Shown: positions 9,653 to 25,490 of the stretch, piece by piece
Position numbering within the stretch: the first letter of the stretch is position 1
How the letters are laid out: every line of letters begins with the position of its first letter
Source of the DNA: an uncultured Lachnospiraceae bacterium
GTDB lineage: Bacteria > Bacillota > Clostridia > Lachnospirales > Lachnospiraceae
Assembly: GCA_947626395.1 (NCBI GenBank)
Contig: CANQRU010000007.1
Location: forward strand, 1 to 64,000
Direction: 5' to 3'
Length of the DNA stretch: 64,000 nt
Translations under genes and position numbers: made by a program
The notes under the pieces: generated by a model
The model's input: only the letters and a program-made list of their open reading frames with translations
What the model was told of the DNA's origin: nothing
Databases searched by the model: none

Positions 9653-10294
9653 ATGGAACGAATCATCTGTCTTGTGATCGGATACGCCTGCGGGCTTATC
9701 CAGACCGGGTATTTCTACACGAAGGCGCACCATGTGGATATCCGAAGCGTGGGAAGCGGCAATTCCGGCAGCACCAACGTAATGCGGACCATGGGGGCGA
9801 AGGCGGGACTGATCGTGTTCCTGGGGGACGCCTTCAAGACGCTGATCCCCTGCCTGATCGTGCGCGCGGTATTTCAGGCGCGGATGCCGGAGATGGCGAA
9901 CCTTCTGGTGCTTTATACGGCGTTCGGCACGATCCTGGGACATAACTTTCCGTTCTACTTAAAGTTTAAAGGCGGTAAGGGGATCGCTTCCACGGCGGGA
10001 CTTCTGGCGGCCATGGACTGGAGAGTCATGCTCATCTGCCTCGCGGCGTTCATCATCATCGTGGCGGCGACCAGGTATGTGTCGCTGGGGTCGCTGGTTG
10101 TAGTGAGTCTCTTCCTGATCGGTATGATCTTCTTCGGGAGCCGCGGCGACTATGGTCTGGCGCCTCAGCTTCTGACGGAATTCTATCTGCTTTCGGCGGC
10201 GGTGACGGCGATGGCGTTCTGGCGGCACAGGGCGAATATCGTCCGGCTGATCCACGGGAACGAGAATAAGATCAGCATCGGGCATGCGAAGTGA
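9653..10294 (+). CDS. plsY: Glycerol-3-phosphate acyltransferase PlsY
   Basis: An integral membrane enzyme that transfers the acyl group from acyl phosphate to glycerol 3-phosphate, the first step of phosphatidate synthesis. The 213-residue sequence shows the three family motifs: 'GSGNSGSTN' (34-42), 'GHNFP' (96-100) and 'GGKGIAS' (107-113), between five or so hydrophobic helices. RBS GAGGAG precedes ATG 9653. It follows der by 14 bases and precedes gpsA, which supplies its glycerol 3-phosphate substrate. Confidence 0.97.
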   Translation: MERIICLVIGYACGLIQTGYFYTKAHHVDIRSVGSGNSGSTNVMRTMGAKAGLIVFLGDAFKTLIPCLIVRAVFQARMPEMANLLVLYTAFGTILGHNFPFYLKFKGGKGIASTAGLLAAMDWRVMLICLAAFIIIVAATRYVSLGSLVVVSLFLIGMIFFGSRGDYGLAPQLLTEFYLLSAAVTAMAFWRHRANIVRLIHGNENKISIGHAK

Positions 10295-10302
10295 CGCAAT
10301 AT

Positions 10303-10330
10303 CGGGCGGACGAAGCAGAGCCGCCCGTTT
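10303..10330 (+). terminator. Weak terminator-like hairpin after plsY
   Basis: CGGGCGG (10303-10309) pairs with CCGCCCG (10321-10327) and is followed by only TTT. It may attenuate read-through into gpsA rather than fully terminate. Confidence 0.4.
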
Positions 10331-10442
10331 GCTGTGCGTAGTGTGGTAAGTTACACAAAAGCAGCAGCTGTGTCAGACAGCTATAGGCGAAGAATCAGAA
10401 TATACTATACGCCCAAGAGGCGGGAGAAGGGGGACGTTCAAT

Positions 10443-11456
10443 TTGGCGGATATCGGAATCATCGGAGCGGGAAGCTGGGGCGTGGCGCTTTCGGTTCTTC
10501 TGCATGGAAGCGGACACCGGATCACGGTCTGGTCGGCGCTTCCGCAGGAGATTGCGGAGCTTAAGGAGAAGCATGAGCACCGGACGCTGCCGGGCGTGAT
10601 CCTGCCGGAGGATATGGCATTTACGACGGAGCTAAGTGAAGCCATGAAGCAGAAAGATATGCTGGTTCTGGCGGTGCCTTCCGTCTATACGAGGAAGACG
10701 GCGGCATCTATGAAGCCGTACCTGAAGCCGGGACAGCTTGTGGTCAATGTGGCAAAGGGGATCGAGGAGAGCACGCTGATGACGCTTTCTGAGATCATTG
10801 AACAGGAGCTTCCCGAAGCGGTCGTGGCGGTGCTTTCCGGACCCAGTCATGCGGAGGAGGTAAGCCGCGGACTTCCCACGACCTGTGTGGCGGCGGCCCG
10901 TTCGAAGGAAGCGGCCGAGACGGTCCAGAACCTGTTCATGGGACCGGTATTCCGGGTCTATACAAGTCCGGATGTCCTTGGCGTGGAGCTGGGGGGAGCG
11001 CTGAAAAATGTGATCGCCCTGGCGGCCGGTATCGCCGACGGCCTGGGATACGGCGACAACACGAAGGCGGCCCTGATCACCCGCGGCATCCATGAGATCG
11101 CCCGCCTGGGCATGGCCATGGGCGGCAAGTTCGAGACCTTCTGCGGGCTCTCCGGTATCGGCGACCTGATCGTCACCTGCGCCAGCATGCACAGCCGCAA
11201 CCGCCGGGCCGGCATTCTGATCGGCAAAGGCTATACGATGCAGCAGGCCATGGACGAGGTCAATATGGTGGTGGAAGGCGTCTATTCCGCCAAGGCGGCG
11301 CTTAAGCTGGCGGAGAAGTATCAGGTTCCCATGCCGATCATCGAACAGGTGAATAAAGTGCTCTTTGAGGGCAAGTCCGCGGCGGACGCGGTGGGGGATC
11401 TGATGATGCGCGACAAGGCGGTTGAGGCTCCTGCACTTCCATGGAGTAAAGCGTAA
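10443..11456 (+). CDS. gpsA: Glycerol-3-phosphate dehydrogenase [NAD(P)+]
   Basis: It reduces dihydroxyacetone phosphate to glycerol 3-phosphate for phospholipid synthesis in the cytoplasm. The 337-residue product opens with a Rossmann dinucleotide motif 'IGAGSWG' (7-13) and carries the catalytic lysine in 'GGALKNV' (K188) plus the conserved 'GLSGIGDL' segment. The best start is TTG 10443, because AGAAGGGGG ends about 9 bases upstream and no ATG fits. The rare TTG start may lower translation. A 148-base spacer separates it from plsY, so it could have its own promoter, but I see no convincing one. Confidence 0.96.
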   Translation: MADIGIIGAGSWGVALSVLLHGSGHRITVWSALPQEIAELKEKHEHRTLPGVILPEDMAFTTELSEAMKQKDMLVLAVPSVYTRKTAASMKPYLKPGQLVVNVAKGIEESTLMTLSEIIEQELPEAVVAVLSGPSHAEEVSRGLPTTCVAAARSKEAAETVQNLFMGPVFRVYTSPDVLGVELGGALKNVIALAAGIADGLGYGDNTKAALITRGIHEIARLGMAMGGKFETFCGLSGIGDLIVTCASMHSRNRRAGILIGKGYTMQQAMDEVNMVVEGVYSAKAALKLAEKYQVPMPIIEQVNKVLFEGKSAADAVGDLMMRDKAVEAPALPWSKA

Positions 11457-11523
11457 AATTGCCTCTGAAAATATATTTCGCGAATGTCAAAAATAAGATT
11501 GCTTTATGGTTTAAAATATGGTA

Positions 11524-11560
11524 GAGTGGTGGCGATGTCGGACATCTCCACCATTCTTTT
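11524..11560 (+). terminator. Rho-independent terminator after gpsA
   Basis: A 16-base stem (11524-11539 with 11541-11556, one mismatch and one G-T pair) with a minimal one-base spacer is followed by TTTT. It separates the housekeeping operon from the glycan island. The rest of the 237-base spacer shows no clear promoter. Confidence 0.75.
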
Positions 11561-11693
11561 ATTGTGAAAATGTGCAGGAGAGCATGCGCCGGCAGCGCGC
11601 CTTCCGCATTGAAAAACAGACGCGGCGGGTTATGGAATCTGTATTGTAACGAAAGAAAAAAGAACGGAACAGCAACAAAAACAGGAGGGTGAC

Positions 11694-18180
<6,487 letters not shown>

Positions 18181-18186
18181 ACGGTA

Positions 18187-19365
18187 ATGATGAACAGCAC
18201 GCAGGCACAGGATTGTGCCAGGGATCTCTGGGAACAGCATTGTAAGGAGCTTCGGGAGGATCCTGAACGGATCCGGGAAGTAGAAGAACGGTGCATTGCC
18301 TTCGGGGATGTACAGATGAAATACGGACTGGAAGTGATCGGCGAGCCGGCGGAGAATGGCTATCCGGTCTACATTGCCCTGCACGGAGGCGGCGGAGCAC
18401 CGTTTCCGGACATCAATAACCAGCAGTGGGCGCATATGGCCATTTATTATAAGGACAGCGTGAAGAACGGCATCTATGTGAATCCCCGCGGCGTCCGCGA
18501 TACCTGGGATACCCACGCCAATATGGAATCCTATCCGCTGTACGACCGGCTGATCGAGAACCTGATCGTATTCTATGGGGCGGATCCCAACCGGATCTAT
18601 CTGCTGGGATTCTCGGCCGGAGGCGACGGCGTCTATCTGGTAGGCCCGCGCATGGCGGACCGTTTCGCGGCGCTCCATATGTCCGCGGGACATCCCAATA
18701 AGGGGAGCATGGTCAATCTCTACCACACGCCGATCCAGCTGCAGGTAGGCATGAACGACGCCGCTTACGACCGGAACCATGAGACTGTGCGCTACCAGAT
18801 GGTCCTTGACCGGCTGGAAAAGGAGAATCCGGACGGCTACACCCACAATGTCTATGTCCATGTGGATAAGCCCCATAATTTCCGGGACAATTCCCAGGAG
18901 TTCCAGCAGGTGATGATCGATAACTTAAGCTGGCTGCATACGGGGCTGGTGACCCGGCGGACCGTGGATTCCAACGCGGTGCATTTCCTGGATGAATTCA
19001 CCAGACAGCCGGTTCCGAACCGGGTGATCTGGGATCTGGACACCAGGGACCGGCTCGCAGATCGGAGCGTGGACAGCTTCTACTGGCTGAAGGTTCCGGC
19101 GGAGGTCGACAGCGGGACGGTGATCCTTCATTTGGATCAGAAGGAAAATGGCATCGTGGTGGAGCGGGACGATACCCGCGGACAGGTCACCGTGCTTCTG
19201 CGCGACGGTATGCTGGATCTGGACCGCCCGGTGACGGTGCGGTACCCGGATGGAATGAAAAGAAGGTTTAAGGTGGAGCGCTCGGCGGAGACCATCCGGG
19301 AGACCCTGGCGGAGCGGGGCGATCCGAATTATATCTTTACAACGAGTTTGAAAGTGGGAGCATGA
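18187..19365 (+). CDS. Alpha/beta-hydrolase, esterase-like
   Basis: A 392-residue protein with an alpha/beta-hydrolase core. The oxyanion-side motif 'ALHGGGGAP' lies near residues 65-73, the nucleophile serine in 'LLGFSAGGDGVY' (GxSxGG) near residue 145, and a candidate catalytic histidine in 'DKPHNF'. The nucleophile elbow with two glycines resembles PHB-depolymerase/feruloyl-esterase-type hydrolases. An extra C-terminal beta-rich region follows. It starts 6 bases after the beta-galactosidase stop, with AAGGAG upstream, so it is in the same operon. A plausible role is removing acyl groups (for example acetyl esters) from sugars before glycosidases act. No signal peptide; substrate unknown. 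Confidence 0.8.
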   Translation: MMNSTQAQDCARDLWEQHCKELREDPERIREVEERCIAFGDVQMKYGLEVIGEPAENGYPVYIALHGGGGAPFPDINNQQWAHMAIYYKDSVKNGIYVNPRGVRDTWDTHANMESYPLYDRLIENLIVFYGADPNRIYLLGFSAGGDGVYLVGPRMADRFAALHMSAGHPNKGSMVNLYHTPIQLQVGMNDAAYDRNHETVRYQMVLDRLEKENPDGYTHNVYVHVDKPHNFRDNSQEFQQVMIDNLSWLHTGLVTRRTVDSNAVHFLDEFTRQPVPNRVIWDLDTRDRLADRSVDSFYWLKVPAEVDSGTVILHLDQKENGIVVERDDTRGQVTVLLRDGMLDLDRPVTVRYPDGMKRRFKVERSAETIRETLAERGDPNYIFTTSLKVGA

Positions 19366-19444
19366 GGCATGCCGGCTGGTCCGGCGAAGACATCTTAAGG
19401 ATACGGCCGTAACCGGCCGCCGCATCAAAAAGGAGAGTATGAGT

Positions 19445-21295
19445 ATGATTTTGCTGCCGACACCCAAACAGGTAGTGACGAATGAAGGAACTTTGAAGCT
19501 GAATCTCGGAACCATGATCGTGATCGACGGTTCCTGCCCGGCGGGTACTATGGTGTACGCCCGGATGCTGAAGGAAGAGATCCGTGAGTGGGCCGGACTG
19601 GATCTGGCCATCGTGCGCGGCGCCGCCAGGAAGGGAGACATCCTTCTGAAAATGGACGCCGCCCTTGCCGATCAGGCCTATCGCCTGGAAATTACGGAAT
19701 CCGGCGCCGTCCTTTGCGGCGGAAGCAATACGGCCGTCGGCTACGCGGTTGCCACCCTGCGCCAGATCGTGCGTCAGTACGCCGGTCTTCTGCCCTGCGT
19801 AAAGATCGACGATGAGCCGATGCTGAAGGCCAGGGGCTTCTACCATGACGCGACCAGGGGCCGCATCCAGACCCTTGAGAACCTGAAAAAGATGGCCGAC
19901 ACGATGGCATTTTATAAGCTGAACCAGCTGCAGCTGAATGTGGAGCATACCTATCTGTTCCGCGGCATCTCGGAACTGTGGCGGGACGACACGCCGCTGA
20001 CGGCCGAGGAGATCATGGAGCTGGACGATTATTGCTATGAGAGAGGGATCGAGCTGGTGCCGTCGCTGGCGACCTTCGGCCATCTGCATAAGCTGTTAAG
20101 CTCCAGAACCTATGAGCGTCTCTGCGAGCTGCCCGACAGCGCCGGCAGGCCGTTTTCCTTCGAGGACCGGATGGCCCTTCATACGGTGAACGTCTCCAAC
20201 CCGGATTCCATAAAGCTGATCAAGGAAATGATCACCGAGTATATGTCCCTGTTCCGCACGAATAAATTCAATATCTGCGCGGACGAGACCTTCGCTCTGG
20301 GCAAAGGCAGAAGCAAGGCGCTGGCGGATGAGAAGGGCGTCGGCACCCTGTATGTGGATTATATCTGCGAGCTGTTCGATTTCCTCAAGAAGGCCGGAAA
20401 GGAGCCCATGTTCTGGGGCGATATCATCTGCCGTCATCCGGAGCAGGCGGACCGCATTCCGAAGGATGTGATCTGCTTAAACTGGGGCTACAGCCCGACT
20501 CAGAGAGAATACGAGACGCAGGTCCTTGCGGAAGCGGGGGTCGTTCAGTATGTATGCCCCGGCGTCTGCGGCTGGAATACCTGGGTCAATATCCTGTCCA
20601 ACAGCTATTACAACGTGAAGATCATGACCGGCTATGCGAAGAAGCACGGCGCGGTCGGCATGCTGAATACCGACTGGGGCGACTTCGGCCATGTCAACCA
20701 TCCGGTGTTCTCGATTCCGGGGATGATCTACGGCGCGGCGTTTGCCTGGAGCGGCGATGCGCCGGAATTTGAGGAGATCAATAGGCAGATCTCGGAACTG
20801 GAATTTACCGACCGGAGCGGAGAACTTTTGGCCTGCTTAAAGGAGATCTCCGATCAGATGAAGTTCTCCTGGCGCAACGCGGTAATGCTGAAGGAACATA
20901 CCCAGAAGGGCTTTCCGCGCGAGAAGCTGGAAGAACTGTTCCATGAGGACGACATGGGCAAGGTGCCGGCGGCCAATGAGAAGCTGGATCAGATGGAAGA
21001 ATGGCTGCGCGTGATCAGCCGCAGTATGGACAGCAGCCGACGTGGCATCGTGGCGGTCACCCTTTCGGCGATCGACGCCCTGCGGACCTTTAACGACGTG
21101 GGCGTATTCCTGTCCTGCATGAAGGACGGAAAGGCCGGAGAAGGCCAGGACGGCTTTATGCTGGCGGAGCGGCTGGAGAACTGCCTGTACCACTATAAGA
21201 AGCAGTGGCTGGAAAACAGCAAGCAGAGCGATCTGGAGAAGGTGGCGGAGGTGTTTTACTGGTACGCGGATCTGCTGAGAAAGTCGTCGAAGTAG
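19445..21295 (+). CDS. GH20 family beta-N-acetylhexosaminidase-like protein
   Basis: It is predicted to release beta-linked GlcNAc or GalNAc. The start is ATG 19445, which is 9 bases after AGGAG (19431-19435); the ATG at 19439 is only 3 bases from it. Of 616 residues, about 1-120 form the GH20b alpha/beta domain. The TIM barrel begins at 'DDEPMLKARGFYHD' and carries the adjacent Asp-Glu pair 'ICADETFALGKG' (D280-E281) used in substrate-assisted catalysis. A helical C-terminal extension of about 160 residues follows. No signal peptide, so it is intracellular. It follows the esterase by 79 bases. It is a divergent GH20 member, so the exact sugar is uncertain. Confidence 0.88.
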   Translation: MILLPTPKQVVTNEGTLKLNLGTMIVIDGSCPAGTMVYARMLKEEIREWAGLDLAIVRGAARKGDILLKMDAALADQAYRLEITESGAVLCGGSNTAVGYAVATLRQIVRQYAGLLPCVKIDDEPMLKARGFYHDATRGRIQTLENLKKMADTMAFYKLNQLQLNVEHTYLFRGISELWRDDTPLTAEEIMELDDYCYERGIELVPSLATFGHLHKLLSSRTYERLCELPDSAGRPFSFEDRMALHTVNVSNPDSIKLIKEMITEYMSLFRTNKFNICADETFALGKGRSKALADEKGVGTLYVDYICELFDFLKKAGKEPMFWGDIICRHPEQADRIPKDVICLNWGYSPTQREYETQVLAEAGVVQYVCPGVCGWNTWVNILSNSYYNVKIMTGYAKKHGAVGMLNTDWGDFGHVNHPVFSIPGMIYGAAFAWSGDAPEFEEINRQISELEFTDRSGELLACLKEISDQMKFSWRNAVMLKEHTQKGFPREKLEELFHEDDMGKVPAANEKLDQMEEWLRVISRSMDSSRRGIVAVTLSAIDALRTFNDVGVFLSCMKDGKAGEGQDGFMLAERLENCLYHYKKQWLENSKQSDLEKVAEVFYWYADLLRKSSK

Positions 21296-21336
21296 ATGAG
21301 AGCGTACCTGAGACTGCCTGCGGTTTATATTTGACT

Positions 21337-21364
21337 TTGATAAGTTTGGCTATGTTTGTATATT
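21337..21364 (+). promoter_or_regulatory. Possible promoter before GH18 gene
   Basis: TTGATA (21337-21342) and TATATT (21359-21364) are spaced by 16 bases in an AT-rich gap between two GC-rich genes. A perfect TATAAT also occurs at 21405-21410 but with a poor -35. Either would give the GH18 gene and those after it an internal start. Confidence 0.45.
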
Positions 21365-21452
21365 GAAATTGCGCTGCAAACAGTGTCAGGCGAAAAATGG
21401 ATAATATAATATGCGGCCGCCGGATCGCGGCGGCAGACAGGAGAATCCGATT

Positions 21453-22472
21453 ATGAAAAATGAGATCATCGGCTATGTAGGAAGCGGCGCTTTCACGGAG
21501 AGCGACGCGAAGAAGCTGACCGGCATCAATCTGGCGTTCGGCCAGTTGCACCGGGACGGCAGCGTCACGGTGCAGGGACGGATCGATAAGCTGGAAATGA
21601 TCCCTCAGATCCGCAAATGGAACCCGAACCTGCGGATCATCCTTTCCATGGTCCAGGCGGATCGGGACGCATTTACAAGGTGCTGCGCGGATGAGGAACT
21701 CCGCAGAACCGCGGCCGCGGCTCTGGCGGACGTGACGGTGCGCTATGATCTGGACGGCGTGGATCTGGACTGGGAGTACCCCTGCGTTCCCTCCAACGGG
21801 AGCATGGTGTCGCCGGACGACCGGCACAACTTCACGCTTTTGTGCGCGGAGATCCGCAAGTGTCTGGACGCCATCGGCGGCGGGCGGAAGTATTATCTGA
21901 CCATCGCTGCAGGCGCGGATCTTTACTATGTGAACTGCGTGGAACTGCCGGAACTTATGGAGTATCTGGATTATATCAATGTGATGACCTACGACCTGAA
22001 ATGCGGTTTCCACGCGCTGGCGGGCCATCATACGGCGCTGTATTCCAACCGGGGAGACGTATTTTCCAACAGCTGCGCCCAGGCGCTGGCGCTCTTTGAG
22101 TCACGGGGCGTTCCGGCGGACCGGCTGCTGATGGGCGCCGCCTTCTATTCCCGCAAATGGACGGATCTGGAGGATAATGAGAACCACGGTCTCCTGGTGC
22201 TCTGTCCCAATGGCGGCGGCTACGGCCCGGATTATGAGCCGCTTGTGAAGGATTATGTGAATAAGAACGGCTATGTGGAGTACTGGGACGACGAGGCCCA
22301 GGCGCCGTATCTGTTCAACGGCTCTACGTTCCTGTCCTATGATAACCCCAGGTCTTTAGCGGAAAAAGCGGCGTATGTGAAGGAGAAGGGGTACGGCGGG
22401 ATCTTCTACTGGGAGCACAAGTGCGACGGTACCGGCGTGCTTCTGGATACGCTGTACCGCGAGCTGCGGTGA
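21453..22472 (+). CDS. GH18 family glycosidase (chitinase/endo-GlcNAcase type)
   Basis: The start at ATG 21453 is preceded by AGGAGA; an upstream in-frame ATG at 21411 overlaps the promoter-like region. The 339-residue protein is essentially a bare GH18 TIM barrel. The signature 'DGVDLDWEYP' (D101-P110) supplies the DxxDxDxE acid/base E108, and 'VMTYDL' is the usual later strand. Family members cleave beta-1,4 bonds after GlcNAc by substrate-assisted catalysis (chitinase, chitobiase, endo-beta-N-acetylglucosaminidase). With no signal peptide and with mannosidases and hexosaminidase nearby, cleavage of the chitobiose core of imported N-glycan fragments is the most attractive role, but this is inference. 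Confidence 0.9.
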   Translation: MKNEIIGYVGSGAFTESDAKKLTGINLAFGQLHRDGSVTVQGRIDKLEMIPQIRKWNPNLRIILSMVQADRDAFTRCCADEELRRTAAAALADVTVRYDLDGVDLDWEYPCVPSNGSMVSPDDRHNFTLLCAEIRKCLDAIGGGRKYYLTIAAGADLYYVNCVELPELMEYLDYINVMTYDLKCGFHALAGHHTALYSNRGDVFSNSCAQALALFESRGVPADRLLMGAAFYSRKWTDLEDNENHGLLVLCPNGGGYGPDYEPLVKDYVNKNGYVEYWDDEAQAPYLFNGSTFLSYDNPRSLAEKAAYVKEKGYGGIFYWEHKCDGTGVLLDTLYRELR

Positions 22473-22502
22473 GACAGATATAACAGTTTCGGAGGTTTTG
22501 TG

Positions 22503-25367
22503 ATGTTTTCGAATGAATATATGCGGGAGATCAGACAGGGCTTTGACCGGCAGATGGTGCTGATCGACGACGAGATCGGAAAACTGGAGAAAGCGCCGGC
22601 CGGGACAGATCAGCCGCTGACGCTTATTTCCGGCGGCCTGGGGGCGATCCGCCTTCCGCTGCTTCGGGAAAAGAAGCAGGAGATCCTGGACGCCTTAGGC
22701 GGATGCAGCGCTGACGAGACGGAGGCGCTGCAGTTTCTCTACAGCGCCATGCCCATAAGCGATCTTCTGGATTATCCGGTACAGCTTTTCCTGGCGTACG
22801 CCCGGCACGGCGTCTTTCTGTGGAAACAGGGTCCCTTCGCGGGCAAAGTCCCGGAGCGGCTGTTTGCCAATTATGTCCTGCATCACCGTGTGAATAACGA
22901 GGATATCGTGGATCTGCGTTCATTTTTCTATGAGAAAGTAATTGACCGCGCGGTTCCGGAAAGTATGGAGAAGACGGTCGTCGAGATCAATTACTGGTGC
23001 GCGCAGGAGGGAACCTACCGTTCCACCGACGGCCGCACCCAGAACGCCAGGACCATGTATTCGACGGCCACAGGCCGCTGCGGCGAGGAGTCGACCTTCG
23101 CGGTTTCCATTCTTCGTAGCATTGGTATACCGGCCAGGCAGGTCTATGCGCCGCTTTGGACCCACTGCGACGACAATCACGCGTGGGTGGAGGCCTGGTG
23201 CGACGGGAAATGGATCTTCTTCGGCGCCTGCGAGCCGGAAGAGCGGCTCAACTACGGCTGGTTTATCGGACCGGCTTCCCGCGCCATGCTTCTGCATTCC
23301 AGATGGTTCGGGCCGGATGAGCCGTTGGATCCGGTGCTTGGAAGAAAGGGCATGAGCCGGATCTTAAATCATCTGGAGCGCTATGCGTATACGACTTATC
23401 TGACGATCCGCGTGGAGGACGAAAGTGGACGCCCTGTGCCGGACGCAAAGGTGGAATGCCAGGTGGTGAACGCCGGCGAACTGCGTCCGATCGCGTTCCT
23501 TAAGACCGCAGGGGCCGATTCGCCGGACTGCGGAACCGTCCGGATGCTGACCGGCTATGGGGATCTGTATGTGACGGCATCGGCGGAAGACGCTGGCGCA
23601 GGTTGTTCGGGAGACGATCCGACCGGCTGCGCGCGGGAAACGGAAGCTTCGGAAGCCGGACGGGCCGGCCATGCCGTGCGCTACGGCGAGACCAAAGTAT
23701 CCATGATCGGTCTTGCAGCCGGGCAGGAGGCGGAGGCGGCAGTCGTCCTGCACGACGGTCCCCGGTGTACGGATGGATTCGAGAATTTGGAATTCTATGC
23801 CCCGAAGGTGGGCAATAAAAACGACGATACATTGACGGATGAGCAGAAGACCATCGGTCTGGCCCGCAACCAGGAAGCCGCCGAATACCGCACCCGGAAG
23901 AAGGAAGCGTTCTATGACCGTGAGAAGGCGGAGACGGTTCTTAAGCAGTTCCCGGAGGCGGAGCGTGCGGAACTGGATGAGCTTCTGCATAGATCCCTTG
24001 GAAATATGTCCGGGATCCTTGATTTCCTTACCTGGGAATCCGACTGTCTGTCAGCCCAGGAGCGGCGCGATGTGAAAGCGGATGCTTCGGAGTACGCCGG
24101 ATGGTTCAGAGGGCACCACGGAGAGCCGGACGATAGAAAACCGGGCAGTTGGAAGCTGGAAGTGCTGCGGGCGCTCCGGGAAAAGGATCTTTGGGATATC
24201 AAGGCGGACATTCTGAAAGAGTGCTGTGAAATGGCGGCACCCTATGCGGGGAGTATGCCGGGCGGGGTATTCTATCATTTCCTGGTAAATCCAAGGGTGG
24301 CCAACGAGATGGTCCGGCCGTGCAGACGGTTCCTGGCGGAGCATGTAAGCGGGGAGCAAAGGGAAGCGATCCGAAGGGATCCGGCCATTCTGCCGGCGCT
24401 GGCGGATCAGTGGATCCATTCGATTCCCAGCCAGGAATATGAGGATCTGATCACATCGCCTGCGGCGAGCCTCAGAGGCGGCATCGCGAGCGTCATGTCG
24501 AAGAAGGTTTTCTGCGTTATCCTGTACCGGGCTTTGGGAATCCCGGCGAGGATCCGTATGATCGACCGCAGTCTGGAATATTACCGGGACGGCGCATTTG
24601 TGCCGACGCAGCCGGGCAGTCCGAAGAAGGCGGGACTTACGATAACCGGAAGCGAATCCCTGCAGCTGACCGACTGGGCCCATTATTCCTTAGACAGGTT
24701 TGAGAAGGATCACTATGTCCGCGTGGGCATGTGGGATCATTTTGAGGAGCTTCAGAAGAATGAAGTCCATCTGGATCTGGAGCCGGGCATTTACCGCGCG
24801 CTGACCACCAACCGCCGGGCGGACGGCAGCCAGCTGGTGAAATTCATGACCTTTGAGCTGAAGGACGGAGAACGCCGCGAACTGGAGCTGAGCCTGCGGG
24901 AGATCTCGCCGACGGCGCTGCGGACCGAGTACGAAGTCAGGGATCTTGGACTTAAGACGATGGACGGAAAGGATGTGCGCCTTAAGGATCTGTCCGGAGA
25001 CGGCAGGGCGCTTCTTGTATGGCTGGAGGTCACGAGGGAACCGACGGAGCATATTTTGAACGAACTGTATGAGAAGAGCGCTGATTTCGCCGCGCTGACG
25101 CAGCCGCTCTATGTGGTTGTGAAGAAGCCGGAGGATCTGAAGGATGCCACGCTGGCCCGAACGATGGCGGCGATTCCGAATCTGAAGCCGCTGCTGCACG
25201 ATTTCGGCGAGGAGTATAAGGTTCTTGCGGAGGAGATCGGTCTTGTGGCCGGCCGTCTGCCGTTGGCTATGGTGCTGGAAGGCGGTGCGAAGTCGGTCTA
25301 CGGCGACGCCGGCTACAATGTGGGGCTGGCGGATATGCTGTACCGGATCCTTAGCGCGGAGGTTTGA
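22503..25367 (+). CDS. Two-module transglutaminase-like protein with thioredoxin-fold-like C-terminus
   Basis: The start is ATG 22503, 7 bases after GGAGG. The 954-residue cytoplasmic-looking protein has a transglutaminase-like core with Cys in 'GRCGEEST' (C193) and His in 'DDNHAWVE' (H226); the expected Asp position reads 'GACEPE', so Glu244 may replace it. A low-complexity insertion (about residues 360-395) and a helical region follow. A second, apparently inactive copy comes later ('SLRGGIAS' ... 'ALGIPARI'), with no Cys at the expected site. The last 150 residues look like a peroxiredoxin/thioredoxin fold without CxxC. Such proteins could be peptidases, for example removing amino acids or peptide from glycopeptides, which would suit this island. 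Substrate unknown. Confidence 0.75.
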   Translation: MFSNEYMREIRQGFDRQMVLIDDEIGKLEKAPAGTDQPLTLISGGLGAIRLPLLREKKQEILDALGGCSADETEALQFLYSAMPISDLLDYPVQLFLAYARHGVFLWKQGPFAGKVPERLFANYVLHHRVNNEDIVDLRSFFYEKVIDRAVPESMEKTVVEINYWCAQEGTYRSTDGRTQNARTMYSTATGRCGEESTFAVSILRSIGIPARQVYAPLWTHCDDNHAWVEAWCDGKWIFFGACEPEERLNYGWFIGPASRAMLLHSRWFGPDEPLDPVLGRKGMSRILNHLERYAYTTYLTIRVEDESGRPVPDAKVECQVVNAGELRPIAFLKTAGADSPDCGTVRMLTGYGDLYVTASAEDAGAGCSGDDPTGCARETEASEAGRAGHAVRYGETKVSMIGLAAGQEAEAAVVLHDGPRCTDGFENLEFYAPKVGNKNDDTLTDEQKTIGLARNQEAAEYRTRKKEAFYDREKAETVLKQFPEAERAELDELLHRSLGNMSGILDFLTWESDCLSAQERRDVKADASEYAGWFRGHHGEPDDRKPGSWKLEVLRALREKDLWDIKADILKECCEMAAPYAGSMPGGVFYHFLVNPRVANEMVRPCRRFLAEHVSGEQREAIRRDPAILPALADQWIHSIPSQEYEDLITSPAASLRGGIASVMSKKVFCVILYRALGIPARIRMIDRSLEYYRDGAFVPTQPGSPKKAGLTITGSESLQLTDWAHYSLDRFEKDHYVRVGMWDHFEELQKNEVHLDLEPGIYRALTTNRRADGSQLVKFMTFELKDGERRELELSLREISPTALRTEYEVRDLGLKTMDGKDVRLKDLSGDGRALLVWLEVTREPTEHILNELYEKSADFAALTQPLYVVVKKPEDLKDATLARTMAAIPNLKPLLHDFGEEYKVLAEEIGLVAGRLPLAMVLEGGAKSVYGDAGYNVGLADMLYRILSAEV

Positions 25368-25490
25368 TCTGATCTTCAGGTTCTAAGCGCAGCGATGTGA
25401 TCTGGCCGATAGTATGCCGGCAGTATCAATGTGTCAGTAAGATACAGAGGTATCGGTGGCTAGTTTAGAAACAGAAGAAGGGTGGAAACG

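Noticed and set aside
10331..10442. Promoter for gpsA
   Set aside because: TATACT at 10401 is a fair -10, but no -35 lies at 16-18 bases; not strong enough to list.
11600..11690. Promoter for the GH38 gene
   Set aside because: TTGAAA followed by TATGGA at 16 bases matches the -10 consensus poorly; a real promoter must exist here but I cannot place it.
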